A stretch of 64,000 nt of DNA, from the NCBI GenBank assembly GCA_035547835.1, contig DASZTW010000015.1, positions 62,001 through 126,000 on the forward strand, in the 5' to 3' direction. The notes below the pieces were generated by a model. The model made no database searches. It saw only the letters and a program-made list of their open reading frames with translations, and was not told where the DNA came from. Positions 37,071-45,758 of the stretch are shown piece by piece. Both the position numbers and the translations under genes were made by a program. Positions within the stretch are counted from its first letter, which is position 1; each line of letters starts with the position of its first letter. Source of the DNA: Acidimicrobiales bacterium (GTDB taxonomy: Bacteria > Actinomycetota > Acidimicrobiia > Acidimicrobiales > Iamiaceae).

Positions 37071-37730
37071 TCAGGACGCTTCGAAGCGGATCCGCGTGTT
37101 GCCGAACTGCAGCTCGTCGCCGTCGTGGAGCTCGTGCGAAGCGATGCGGCCCCCGTTGACCCGGCTGCCGTTGGTGGACCCCAGGTCGACCAGCACCCAG
37201 CCCGTGCCGTGGGTGCGGATCTCGGCGTGGTTGCGGCTCACGTTGGGGTCGGCGAGCACGATCGTGGAGTTCGGCATGCGGCCGATCGTGACCGTGTGCT
37301 CGTCGAGCTCGAGGCGCTCGCCGGTGGGCAGAAGCAGCGATCCGGCGCCGGTGCCGCCGCGCCCTTCGCGCAGCCGGGCATCGATGGCGAAGGCCCCCGT
37401 GCGCATTCGTGGGTCGACGGCGAGGTCGACGCCGACGGGCCCCATGAACACGTAGCCCTCTTCGCGTGCGTGCTCGCGGGCGGTCTCGGCCAACTCGTGG
37501 CAGAGGCTGTCGTGGATGTCGGCGAACTCTTCGTGGTCGGTCTTCGACAGCCGTACCGTGAAGTGGTTGGGGACCACGACCCGTCCGCGGACGTCGACGG
37601 AGCGACCGTCGCTGAGTTCCCGTACCAGCCGCCGACCGACCTCGACCGGGCGGAGGCCGCTGCGGAACACACGGGCGAACGTTCCTTCGACGAGTTGCTC
37701 GAGGCGTCGTTCGAGCCCGCGGGGTCCCAT
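37071..37730 (-). CDS. fhaA: FhaA: DUF3662 plus FHA domain protein
   Basis: A 219-residue cytoplasmic phosphothreonine reader. The N-terminal DUF3662 domain (MGPRGLERRLEQLVEGTFAR) and the C-terminal FHA domain (TIGRMPNSTIVL, NVSRNHAEI, DLGSTNGSRVNGG) are joined by a much shorter linker than in mycobacterial FhaA (527 residues). In mycobacteria it binds phosphorylated MviN and regulates lipid II flipping. ATG 37730 fits the family N-terminus; GTG 37760 is possible. A TATCGT hexamer at 37739-37744 would leave a two-base leader. Confidence 0.9.
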   Translation of the reverse strand: MGPRGLERRLEQLVEGTFARVFRSGLRPVEVGRRLVRELSDGRSVDVRGRVVVPNHFTVRLSKTDHEEFADIHDSLCHELAETAREHAREEGYVFMGPVGVDLAVDPRMRTGAFAIDARLREGRGGTGAGSLLLPTGERLELDEHTVTIGRMPNSTIVLADPNVSRNHAEIRTHGTGWVLVDLGSTNGSRVNGGRIASHELHDGDELQFGNTRIRFEAS

Positions 37731-37786
37731 GGCCAGGAACGATACCGGGATCTCGATCACGCACTGCTGCCGCGAAGGTTCTGAGC

Positions 37787-40700
37787 GTGTCGAGCGGCTA
37801 CGGTGGTCACGTCGGTCGTCTCCCGGGGCGGACGCAGGAACAGGCGAAGTTCCTGACCGGGTGGCCGGCACGCGAGGGAGGGGTGTTCCCGGTGCGTAAG
37901 CGCCTGTTTGAACGCGAAGAGGAAATCGGGCGGCTAGAGGGCCTGATCCATCACGCGCGCAGTGGTGAGGGCGGAGCTGCCTTCGTGGTCGGCCCGCCGG
38001 GCATCGGCAAGTCGCGCTTGATCGACGAGGCTGTGGCGTTGGCGGAGTACGCAGGCCTGCGGGTGCTGCGCGCGGATGCACATCCGGGGGAGCGCGACTT
38101 CCCGTTCGGCGTGGTGCACCAGCTGTTCGACGTCGTCGTGCGCGGCGAGGGCGGCGCCGCGCTGCTCGACGGTCCTGCGGCGACGGCGCGGCCGCTGTTC
38201 GAGCCCGAGGCGGGCGTGCCTGCCCACGTCGACGACGGTCTGTACCCGCTGCTGCACGGCCTGTACTGGCTGGCGGTCAACCTGGCACAACCGGACCCCG
38301 TGCTGTTGGTGGTCGACGACGTGCAGTGGGTCGACGTCGCTTCGCTCCGCTTCCTCGTGTACCTGATCCACCGGTGCGCCGACTCGCCGGTGGTCGTGGT
38401 GCTCGGTTTGCGGCCCGACGCCGACGCGCCCGACGCCGAGCTGCTCGAGGAGCTGGGCACGCACCGCTCGATCACGATCCTCGAACCCCGCCCGCTGAGC
38501 AGCGACGCGGTGGCCGAGCTGGTCTCCGGCGAGCTGCCCGACGCGACCGCTGAGTTCAGCGAGGCGTGTGCGCGGTCCGCCGGCGGCAACCCGTTCCTGG
38601 TGGTCGAGCTGCTCCACTCGCTGCCGGAAGAAGTCACCGGCAGCCCCGCCGAAGTCGCCTTGGTCGCCGGTTTGGCGCCGCGCGCGGTCGTGCGGGCCGT
38701 CCATCAGCGCCTCGCCCGTCTGCCGCAGGCCACCTGGGACCTCGCGGCTGCGGTCGCGGTGCTCGGCGGGCCGGTCGACCTCGGTCTGGCGGCCCGGGTG
38801 GCCGGCCACCCCGCCGAGGAGGTCACGACCGCGCTCGACCGTCTGATCACGGCGCACGTGTTGGAACAAGAAGGCGGCGGCGGTCTGCGGTTCGTGCACG
38901 ACGTCGTCGCTCAGGCGGTGCTCGCAGAGTTGGCCCCGGGCCGTCGTGCCGAGCTGGAGCTGCGAGCCGCCGTCGCGCACCACGAGCGAGGCTCCGCGGC
39001 TCCGCAGATCGCGGCCCACCTGTTGCACACGCCGGGCACGTCCGAGGTCTGGGCGGTCGACGCGCTGCGAGAGACCGCGGAGCAGGCTCGCCGCGAAGGT
39101 GTGCCGGACACGGCGGTCCGGTACCTGCGTCGGGCCATGGACGAGGACCTCGCCGACCCCGAGCTGCGCGGTGTGGTGCTCGCCGAGCTCGGAGAAGCGG
39201 AGTCGCTGTTGGGGTTCGACGAAGCGGTCGTCCATCTCGAGGCCGCGGTGCCGTTGGTGGCCGGCGGTCGGCGCGCCGCGGTGCTCCTCGCGCTGGGCCG
39301 GGCGCAGTCGATGGCGGGGCATGCAGGAGCGGCTGTGCGCAGCTTCGCCGCAGCAGCCGAGTCGGCGGTCGACCCCGACGTTCGCGCCATGGCGGAGGCC
39401 GACTGGGCGCTGTCGCTCATGGTCGGGCGCACGGACGTCGGCGACGTCGCGGCCGGCGATCCGAGCGCCGTGCCCGACCCGGACCTGCCCGAGCCCGGCG
39501 CCTCGCTCTCCGCCGGCGCCCGGGCCTCCTTGGCGCGGGTTGCGTTCGGGCGCTTCCGGGTGGGTGCGCCACACGCGGAAGTGGTGGCGCTCGCACGACG
39601 GTCCTACGACAACGGGCGGCTCGTGGCCGACGGCGGTGCACGCAGCCTGGCAACGGTGGGGCTTGCCGCGGTGGTGAGTTGGTCGGGCGAGCTGGAGTTG
39701 GGCCTCGAGCTGCTCGACGCGCTCGTCGCCGACGCTCGAGCCACGGGCGACAACATGGCCCTCGCATCGGCCACCTGCCTGCGGGCGTGGCTCCTCTTGG
39801 AGGTCGGCCGCTTGCGCGAGGCGCTGGTCGACATCGAGACGGCACTCGAAGCGCGGTCGTTCCGCTGGGCGCAGCTCGACGATGCGGCCACAGCGGTCGC
39901 CGCTTGGATCCATCTCGCGGCAGGTGACCACACGACGTCGGCCGAGGTGTTGGCGACCTTCCCCGACGACCATGCACGGATCGGGTTGGCGGCCCTGGTC
40001 GCCGGCGCCCGTGGTGACCTGGCGAGCGCGCGCGGCGACCATGGCCAGGCGCTGGGTCTGTACCGCCGGGCCGGCCGCCTGCTCGACGCCGCGGGCCTCC
40101 ACAACCCCGCGGCGTTCCCGTGGCGCTCGCGGGCCGCGCATGCCGCCCACGCGATCGGCGACGATGCGGCGGTCGAGCTCGCACGCGAAGAGCTCCGCCT
40201 CGCCGAGTCCATCGGCACTTCCCGATCGTTGTGCCGGGCGCGCCTGGCGATGGCGGCGGTCGTCGAACCCGACGAAGCCCTCGTGTATGCCGAGTCGGCG
40301 GCGACCGGTGTCGACCCGGCGTGTGTCCTCGACCAGCTCCAAGCGCTCGTGGCCGAAGGCGGCGCACTGGTGCGGGTTGGTCGGCGCGACGAGGGCGGCG
40401 ACCGCTTGCACGACGTGCTCGCCACCGCCGAGCGCATCGGGGCCCAGGCGGTGGCCGAGCTGGCGCGTCGTGAGCTCAACGCCGCCGGGTTCCGCCCGCG
40501 GCGTGGTGCGCGCTCCGGTGTCGAAGCGCTCACCCCGTCGGAGCGCCGGGTGACCGAGCTGGCCGCTGCGGGCCGGTCGAACCGCGAGATCGCCGACTTG
40601 TTGTACGTGACGATCAAGACGGTGGAGTTCCATCTCGGCAACGCCTACAACAAGTGCGGCGTGCGCACCCGCGGCGACCTGGCGGCGTTGCTCGACGCCT

Positions 40701-40948
40701 CGCCGCATGGCGACGATGGTCAGGTCCCCAGCGCCGACGCCGACCGCTCGCGCGCCGACAGGTCGGGCGCGAACCAGCCGGGTCCGGGTGGGTCGGGTCC
40801 GGGTCTGTCGGCGACCGGCCGCTCGCGCGGCGGTGAGTCGGGTCCGGGTGAGTCGGATGGCGGTGGGTCGGCGACCGGCGGGTCGGATGGCGGTGAGTCG
40901 GGCCCCGGTCACGACACCTTGTCGACGCCGTCCCCCCGGGCCAGCTGA
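37787..40948 (+). CDS. Large ATP-binding LuxR-family (LAL) regulator with Gly/Ser-rich tail
   Basis: A 1053-residue regulator. The AAA/STAND ATPase (residues about 38-370) has Walker A VGPPGIGKSRL and Walker B LLVVDDVQWVD; helical repeats fill the middle; a LuxR HTH follows (LTPSERRVTELAAAGRSN, TIKTVEFHLGNAYNKCG). After the HTH comes an unusual 70-residue Gly/Ser/Asp tail with GESGPG-type repeats. GTG 37787 has AAGGTT at 37775-37780 with T at -7; GTG 37892 is an alternative nearer the first domain. It is divergent from fhaA. Inducer unknown. Confidence 0.88.
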   Translation: MSSGYGGHVGRLPGRTQEQAKFLTGWPAREGGVFPVRKRLFEREEEIGRLEGLIHHARSGEGGAAFVVGPPGIGKSRLIDEAVALAEYAGLRVLRADAHPGERDFPFGVVHQLFDVVVRGEGGAALLDGPAATARPLFEPEAGVPAHVDDGLYPLLHGLYWLAVNLAQPDPVLLVVDDVQWVDVASLRFLVYLIHRCADSPVVVVLGLRPDADAPDAELLEELGTHRSITILEPRPLSSDAVAELVSGELPDATAEFSEACARSAGGNPFLVVELLHSLPEEVTGSPAEVALVAGLAPRAVVRAVHQRLARLPQATWDLAAAVAVLGGPVDLGLAARVAGHPAEEVTTALDRLITAHVLEQEGGGGLRFVHDVVAQAVLAELAPGRRAELELRAAVAHHERGSAAPQIAAHLLHTPGTSEVWAVDALRETAEQARREGVPDTAVRYLRRAMDEDLADPELRGVVLAELGEAESLLGFDEAVVHLEAAVPLVAGGRRAAVLLALGRAQSMAGHAGAAVRSFAAAAESAVDPDVRAMAEADWALSLMVGRTDVGDVAAGDPSAVPDPDLPEPGASLSAGARASLARVAFGRFRVGAPHAEVVALARRSYDNGRLVADGGARSLATVGLAAVVSWSGELELGLELLDALVADARATGDNMALASATCLRAWLLLEVGRLREALVDIETALEARSFRWAQLDDAATAVAAWIHLAAGDHTTSAEVLATFPDDHARIGLAALVAGARGDLASARGDHGQALGLYRRAGRLLDAAGLHNPAAFPWRSRAAHAAHAIGDDAAVELAREELRLAESIGTSRSLCRARLAMAAVVEPDEALVYAESAATGVDPACVLDQLQALVAEGGALVRVGRRDEGGDRLHDVLATAERIGAQAVAELARRELNAAGFRPRRGARSGVEALTPSERRVTELAAAGRSNREIADLLYVTIKTVEFHLGNAYNKCGVRTRGDLAALLDASPHGDDGQVPSADADRSRADRSGANQPGPGGSGPGLSATGRSRGGESGPGESDGGGSATGGSDGGESGPGHDTLSTPSPRAS

Positions 40949-41210
40949 CCCGGGCCACCCAACCCCAACCCCACCCGCAACCCCAAACCGATCGTGGTGT
41001 GAGCAGTTGACCACCCAGGAGGTGGCCAAGGGGGCGAGTCGATAGGCGAGCCGACCCATCAACACGGCGCCTGTTGGCCAGGTGCGGCCTGGCGAATCGA
41101 ACGGTGACCCGTGACTCGGGCGACCCATCCGCGCAGGTCCGAAGTGCTCACAGCGGGAGGGGGGTGGGGGTCATCGATCGGGGGCGGCCGGGTCCTTTAG
41201 GGTCGAGTGG
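40949..41210. other. Intergenic spacer after the LAL regulator
   Basis: The first part is a C/A-rich low-complexity run (40960-40990). CCCGGG occurs twice around 40935-40955 and could form a short hairpin after the stop codon. A TAGGGT element (41198-41203) near the right end is the probable -10 of the next gene, placing transcription start one base before ATG 41211. No ORF is convincing. Confidence 0.5.
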
Positions 41211-42080
41211 ATGGTCGTCGTGGTGGTGGTGCTCGCCGTGCTCGCGGCGGCGCTGGGCGGAGGCCTCGCGTTCGAGTACGTGAAGGCTCACCGTGCGGCA
41301 GCCCAATTCGCCACCGCTGAGAGCCGGGCCGCGGACGCAGAGGGCGACGCGGCGCAGGCCCGGGCCGACGCCGAGGCCGCGCAGCAGAAAGCCACGCAGG
41401 CCGAGGACGCTGCCCGCACGGCCAAGGAGCAGGCGCAGTCCCAGGAGCACGCCCGTCAGAACCTCGATGCCAAGCTCCAGGCGGCCGAGTCGCGCGCCGA
41501 CGTGGCCGAACGCCGCACGGCCGAGGTCGAAGAGCGGCTGGCCGGCCTCACCGCCGCGCCGACGCCAGCGCAACTGGCCGCCTCGGCGCCGGTCGCCGCG
41601 GGAGCGGTCGTCGACACCGGGCTCGTCAACCCCGACCTGTTGTGGGCGTTCGAGTTGGTGCGCACGTCACGAACGTGGCGGTACTCGGTGGCCGTCGGAC
41701 CCGACGACCCCTCGCCGTTCGGGCCCGACGATGACCCGTTGCGGGTGGCCATCGAAGTCGAGGCTGCGGCGTTGCGCGAGGAGTCGGGCACGGAGATCGG
41801 CCTGGACTGGGACCTGCCGATGCGGCTCGACACTTCGCGGTCGTTGATCGTGCTGCGAGCATCGCAAGAGACCCTTGCCGCCGCGGCACGGCTCGCCGAC
41901 ACGGTGGTGCTCGGTGTGCTGGCCGACGGCGACGACGTGGTGCTCACCCTGCGGGGACCCGACGCGGACGACCCCGCCATCGCCCTCCCGGCCGACGCGC
42001 TTCCTGCCGCAGACGGGTTCGAGCGCCTGCGCGACGGTGTGCGGATCCTCGGCGCCGCGGTCGCGGCCTACGAAGGCTGA
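41211..42080 (+). CDS. Unknown membrane-anchored coiled-coil protein
   Basis: A 289-residue protein: an N-terminal helix (VVVVVVLAVLAAALGGGLAF), then about 90 residues of Ala/Glu/Gln/Arg-rich coiled coil (heptad-like, about 28-118), then a compact C-terminal domain with the segment LLWAFELVRTSRTWRYSVAV. I do not recognise the C-terminal domain. Type II topology would leave the coiled coil outside or, less often, inside the cell. It is convergent with the acyl-CoA dehydrogenase gene across a striking inverted repeat. Confidence 0.7.
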   Translation: MVVVVVVLAVLAAALGGGLAFEYVKAHRAAAQFATAESRAADAEGDAAQARADAEAAQQKATQAEDAARTAKEQAQSQEHARQNLDAKLQAAESRADVAERRTAEVEERLAGLTAAPTPAQLAASAPVAAGAVVDTGLVNPDLLWAFELVRTSRTWRYSVAVGPDDPSPFGPDDDPLRVAIEVEAAALREESGTEIGLDWDLPMRLDTSRSLIVLRASQETLAAAARLADTVVLGVLADGDDVVLTLRGPDADDPAIALPADALPAADGFERLRDGVRILGAAVAAYEG

Positions 42081-42095
42081 CCGCGACTACCGAAT

Positions 42096-42155
42096 CCACC
42101 GTTCTGGGCTGAAAAAAGCGCGCCTGGGCACGTAATTTTCAGCCCAGAACGGTGG
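42096..42155. repeat. 20-bp perfect inverted repeat between convergent genes
   Basis: Arms 42096-42115 and 42136-42155 are exactly complementary, with a 20-base spacer. The arm reads CCACCGTTCTGGGCTGAAAA. A partial third copy of the right arm (CAGCCCAGAA) recurs at 42160-42169. The A/T-rich part is next to the loop rather than after the stem, so this is not a classical terminator; it may be a two-way stop, an RNA-processing element or a dispersed repeat. Confidence 0.9.
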
Positions 42156-42176
42156 GGTCAGCCCAGAATCGGGGCT

Positions 42177-43559
42177 TCAGGCGTTCTTGGGCAGCGACGA
42201 GAACGGCGCGGTCTTGTCGTTGTTGGGTTCCTTGGGGAGCCCGAGCACCCGCTCGCCGATGATGTTGCGCTGGATCTGGTCGGTGCCGCCGTAGATCGGG
42301 GGTGCCTGTGCGAACAGAGCCGCTTCGGTGACCGCCGGGAGGAACGGGTTGCCCGTGGCGGCGTTCAACGCCGTGCGGTCGGCGTCGCTGTACGCGTGGA
42401 GCGTGCCGTACGCGCCGACGATGCGCAGGCTGAGGTCGCGGGTGAGGCGCAAGATGTTGCTCATCGACAACTTCGAGATGTTGGGCATCCCGGGGATGTC
42501 GCGGCCGGACATGCGCTCGGCCTTGACCCGCAGGCCGTTGTACTTGCCGATCTCCGACAGCGTGTGGAGGCGGACCAGGTCCTGCCGCACGGTCGCGTCG
42601 GAGATGGTGCCGTTGCCCTTGGCCAAGTCGATCAACAGCTTGGCGCCCGACGAAGTGGGCACCGACGGCGCCTGGACCTTGCCGCCCTTGGCCTTGGCGT
42701 CCCCGGCGGCCTTGCCGTTGCTGCCGTTGGTGCCGCCGCGGCGGGCGGGACGGGCGCCGACGAAGTCGCCGGCGCGCTTGTCGAGGTTGCCGGCGACGGT
42801 GCCGGGCAGGGCGCCTTCACCGGCGCCGCCGCCACCCGCGCCGAGGCCGGCGCGCTCGTGGCCGAGCGTGGTGTTGGCGACCGCCCAGCCGTGACCGCGG
42901 TCGCTGATGCGGGCCGAATCGGGCACCCGGGCGTCGGTGAGGAAGACCTCGTTGAACAGCGCCCGACCGGTCATCTCGCGCAGGGGGCGCACCTCGATGC
43001 CCGGCTGCAGCATCTCGATGCCGAAGTACGTGATGCCTTGGTGCTTGGGTACGTCGGGGTCGGTGCGGGCCAAGAGCATGCCCATGTCGGCGACCTGCCC
43101 ACCCGACGTCCACACTTTCTGACCGTTCACGATCCACTCGTCGCCGTCGGGCACGGCCTTGGTCGTGAGCCCGGCGAGATCGGACCCGGCGCCCGGCTCG
43201 CTGAACAGTTGGCACCACGCCTTTTGCCCGGTGACGATGTCGCGGACGAACGTGTCGATCTGTTCCTGTGTGCCCTGGTCAGCGATCGTGGGTGCCGCCA
43301 GCAGCAGGCCGAGCCCGGCCGGCGCCGCGACCGCGCCGTACCGGCTGATCTCGACGCTCACTCGGACGACGTCGGAACGCTGGAGGCCGCGGCCGTACGC
43401 GTTGGTGGGAAGGCCAGGAGCGGACCAGCCACTGGTCCCGAGTCGTTCCCACCACTCGGCCAGCGTGAGGTCGGGATCCCAGTTGTCATCGAGCCAGGCG
43501 CGCAGCTCGTCGATCAGCTCGTCGCTGGAAGTGGCGGTGTCGGTGGTCGTGTCGGCCAT
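42177..43559 (-). CDS. Acyl-CoA dehydrogenase-family protein with inserted linker
   Basis: A 460-residue flavoprotein. FAD/substrate motifs CQLFSEPGAGSDLAGL and WIVNGQKVWTSGGQ are intact, as is IQRNIIGERVLGLPKEP at the C-terminus. Two things are odd. A Gly/Ala/Lys-rich low-complexity insert of about 70 residues (about 235-300) interrupts the helical C-terminal domain. The canonical catalytic Glu before GT in the IYEGT motif is Gly here (IYGGTDQ). Substrate unknown; possibly a steroid- or branched-acyl-type ACAD subunit. An AGGGGG stretch precedes ATG 43559. Confidence 0.88.
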   Translation of the reverse strand: MADTTTDTATSSDELIDELRAWLDDNWDPDLTLAEWWERLGTSGWSAPGLPTNAYGRGLQRSDVVRVSVEISRYGAVAAPAGLGLLLAAPTIADQGTQEQIDTFVRDIVTGQKAWCQLFSEPGAGSDLAGLTTKAVPDGDEWIVNGQKVWTSGGQVADMGMLLARTDPDVPKHQGITYFGIEMLQPGIEVRPLREMTGRALFNEVFLTDARVPDSARISDRGHGWAVANTTLGHERAGLGAGGGGAGEGALPGTVAGNLDKRAGDFVGARPARRGGTNGSNGKAAGDAKAKGGKVQAPSVPTSSGAKLLIDLAKGNGTISDATVRQDLVRLHTLSEIGKYNGLRVKAERMSGRDIPGMPNISKLSMSNILRLTRDLSLRIVGAYGTLHAYSDADRTALNAATGNPFLPAVTEAALFAQAPPIYGGTDQIQRNIIGERVLGLPKEPNNDKTAPFSSLPKNA

Positions 43560-43622
43560 TGCGGGGCCCCCTGAGATCGCTTGGTCGGCCCCGAAATTCT
43601 GCGCATTGACCGCGGGGTCAAG

Positions 43623-44312
43623 TCAACCCGAGCCGCGCCGACGCAGCCGATCCGTCCGTTTCGGCAGCCACCACGCCACGGCCGCGCACCATGCGGTGGT
43701 GAGCACTGCACCGGCCACGATGTCGCTCAACCAGTGCGCGTCGAGCACCAGCAAGGTGGCCGCCATGGCGGCGATCGCAAGGGCCGCGCCGACCGCCGGC
43801 CACCAGCGGCGGCGGGTGGTCCACGCCAGGACCGCCAGCGGCACGACCAACGTCGCCATGCCGGAGATGTGACCTGACGGGAACGCAGGTTCACCCCAGT
43901 GGCCGCGGGTGCCGGGACGGTTCACCGTGTACTTGAGCACGTACACCATGGCGTCGGTGCCGAGCGCTGCCACGACCGGCACGAGTCCCTGGCGGATGCC
44001 GCGGCGGCACAACAACAGCGCGCCGCCGGCGAGCACCGAGAGCACGAGCACGACGCGCACGTCCCCGAAGGCCGTGACGGGATGTACCACGTGCTCCCAC
44101 GTCGGCGTCCGATGAGCGAGCACCCAGCCACGGACTCGGTCGTCGACGTATTGCACGGCGCCGGGCTCGCCGCCCGGCCGCACGAGGGCGCTGGCGCCGA
44201 GCCCGGCGCCGATCAGCGCGACGAGGACGAGGGGCAACCTCCACGCGTGGCCGGTGGCATCCCTGGCCGGCGCCTCCTGTTCGGCGTCGTGAGCGATCGG
44301 CAAGGAGAGCAT
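43623..44312 (-). CDS. PAP2-family membrane phosphatase
   Basis: A 229-residue integral membrane lipid phosphatase with about six hydrophobic segments. The three PAP2 motifs are present: KYTVNRPG, PSGH and AHWLSDIVAG. Such enzymes dephosphorylate phosphatidic acid, phosphatidylglycerol phosphate or undecaprenyl pyrophosphate; which one is unclear. ATG 44312 is divergent from the oxygenase gene. Confidence 0.88.
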   Translation of the reverse strand: MLSLPIAHDAEQEAPARDATGHAWRLPLVLVALIGAGLGASALVRPGGEPGAVQYVDDRVRGWVLAHRTPTWEHVVHPVTAFGDVRVVLVLSVLAGGALLLCRRGIRQGLVPVVAALGTDAMVYVLKYTVNRPGTRGHWGEPAFPSGHISGMATLVVPLAVLAWTTRRRWWPAVGAALAIAAMAATLLVLDAHWLSDIVAGAVLTTAWCAAVAWWLPKRTDRLRRRGSG

Positions 44313-44522
44313 TGGTCCCGTTGTAGCGACCGCCCCCGCACCGTGGGCTAAAGCCCGGCGCTCGCTCACCTGAGGCCGACCCGGTCCACGCGGTGTCGAC
44401 TCCCGCGCGTCCCGTTGCAGAAGAACGTCCGTCGGGCGGCGTTGCGGCAACTCTTCGTGCAGGACTGGTTGCTGTGTCGCCACTTCTGCACGAATCGGAA
44501 GCTGGCGCGTCGGAGGTCGGCG

Positions 44523-45650
44523 ATGGAAGCTGGGGGGATGACGCACCTCGGAGCGACGGACTCGACCGGCGTGCCGGGGGTCGATGCTGTGGCGGGGGTC
44601 GATGGTGTGCCGGGGGTCGATGGTGTGCCGCGGGTCGACTTGGCGCCGTGGCTCGGTGCGGATCCGCGTGATCCGGCCGCGCGCCGGGTGGCCGGCGAGG
44701 TCGACGCGGCCTGCCGCGAGGTGGGGTTCTTCACGATGGTGGGTCACGGTGTCGAGCCACGGCTGCGGGAGCGACTCGACGAGCTGGCCCGCGAGCTGTT
44801 CGCCCTTCCCGAAGCAGAGAAGGCCGAGATCGAGATGGCGCGGGCGGGGCGGGCATGGCGTGGCTGGTTCCCGCTGGGCGGCGAGCTGACCTCCGGCAAG
44901 CCTGACCGCAAGGAAGGCGTCTACTTCGGGCGCGAGCTCGGGCCCGACGATCCCCGGGTCCGCTCCGGGACGCCCCTCCACGGCGCCAACCTGTTCCCGC
45001 GCCGGCCGATCGGGCTGCGCGATGTGGTGGTGCGCTACCTCGACGAGATGGAGGCGCTCGGCCAAGCCGTGTTGTCGGCGATGGCGGTCGGCATGGGGCT
45101 CGACCCGGCGTGGTTCCCCGACCACCTGACCCGCGACCCGATCGTGTTGTTCCGCATCTTCCGCTACCCCCCGCACGAAGCGGCGGCAGGGGCGGCCGGC
45201 GCCACGGCGTTGGGGGACTGGGGGGTGGCGGAGCACACCGACTACGGGTTGCTGACCCTGTTGGGACAGGACGGATCGGGTGGCCTGGAGGTGCACGGAC
45301 CGGGCGGGTGGGCCGCGGTCGCCCCCGATGCCGATGCGTTCGTCTGCAACATCGGTGACATGCTCGAGCGCCTCACCGGCGGCACGTATCGCTCCACGCC
45401 GCACCGGGTGCGCAACGCGAGCGGGCGCGACCGCTTGTCGTTCCCCTTCTTCCTCGATCCGGGCTGGGACGCGGTGGTCGAGCGATTGCCGATCGTCGAG
45501 CGGCCCCCCGACGACGACGGCGCCCGCCGGTGGGACCACGCCAGCGTCCACGGTTTCACCGGCACGTACGGCGAGTACCTCACGGCCAAGGTCGCCAACG
45601 TGTTCCCCGCGCTTGCCGCGGCGACATCCGACCACTCGCCGAACGACTGA
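44523..45650 (+). CDS. 2-oxoglutarate/Fe(II)-dependent oxygenase, isopenicillin-N-synthase-like
   Basis: A 375-residue oxygenase. The DIOX_N region begins VPRVDLAPWLGADP; the Fe ligands are His/Asp in EHTDYGLLTLL and a distal His in STPHRVRNA, with the 2OG-binding Arg-x-Ser in RLSFPFFLDP. Substrate unknown. The N-terminus carries a tandem GVDGVP repeat before the domain (residues about 10-32). ATG 44523 is chosen because GGAGG lies six bases upstream; ATG 44538 is the alternative. Confidence 0.85.
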   Translation: MEAGGMTHLGATDSTGVPGVDAVAGVDGVPGVDGVPRVDLAPWLGADPRDPAARRVAGEVDAACREVGFFTMVGHGVEPRLRERLDELARELFALPEAEKAEIEMARAGRAWRGWFPLGGELTSGKPDRKEGVYFGRELGPDDPRVRSGTPLHGANLFPRRPIGLRDVVVRYLDEMEALGQAVLSAMAVGMGLDPAWFPDHLTRDPIVLFRIFRYPPHEAAAGAAGATALGDWGVAEHTDYGLLTLLGQDGSGGLEVHGPGGWAAVAPDADAFVCNIGDMLERLTGGTYRSTPHRVRNASGRDRLSFPFFLDPGWDAVVERLPIVERPPDDDGARRWDHASVHGFTGTYGEYLTAKVANVFPALAAATSDHSPND

Positions 45651-45758
45651 TCGCTTCACCGCCCGACCGAGGACCGGACGTGGCCGAGCGGCGCGTCGGT
45701 CGCCTCGGGCTGGCTCGGGTCGACCCGCATCAGGGGAGAGCGGTGGAGGGAGCGGTTG

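Noticed and set aside
27783-37730. Replication origin near the crgA-pknB locus
   Set aside because: In mycobacteria this locus is close to dnaA, but no DnaA-box cluster, dnaA, dnaN or gyr gene was seen in the window.
37934-41128. A 1064-codon open frame on the minus strand
   Set aside because: It is antisense to the second LAL regulator and has the same compositional bias with no recognisable domain.
42096-42155. Insertion-sequence end or MITE
   Set aside because: No target-site duplication flanks the repeat and no transposase is nearby; a mobile origin remains possible but is unsupported.
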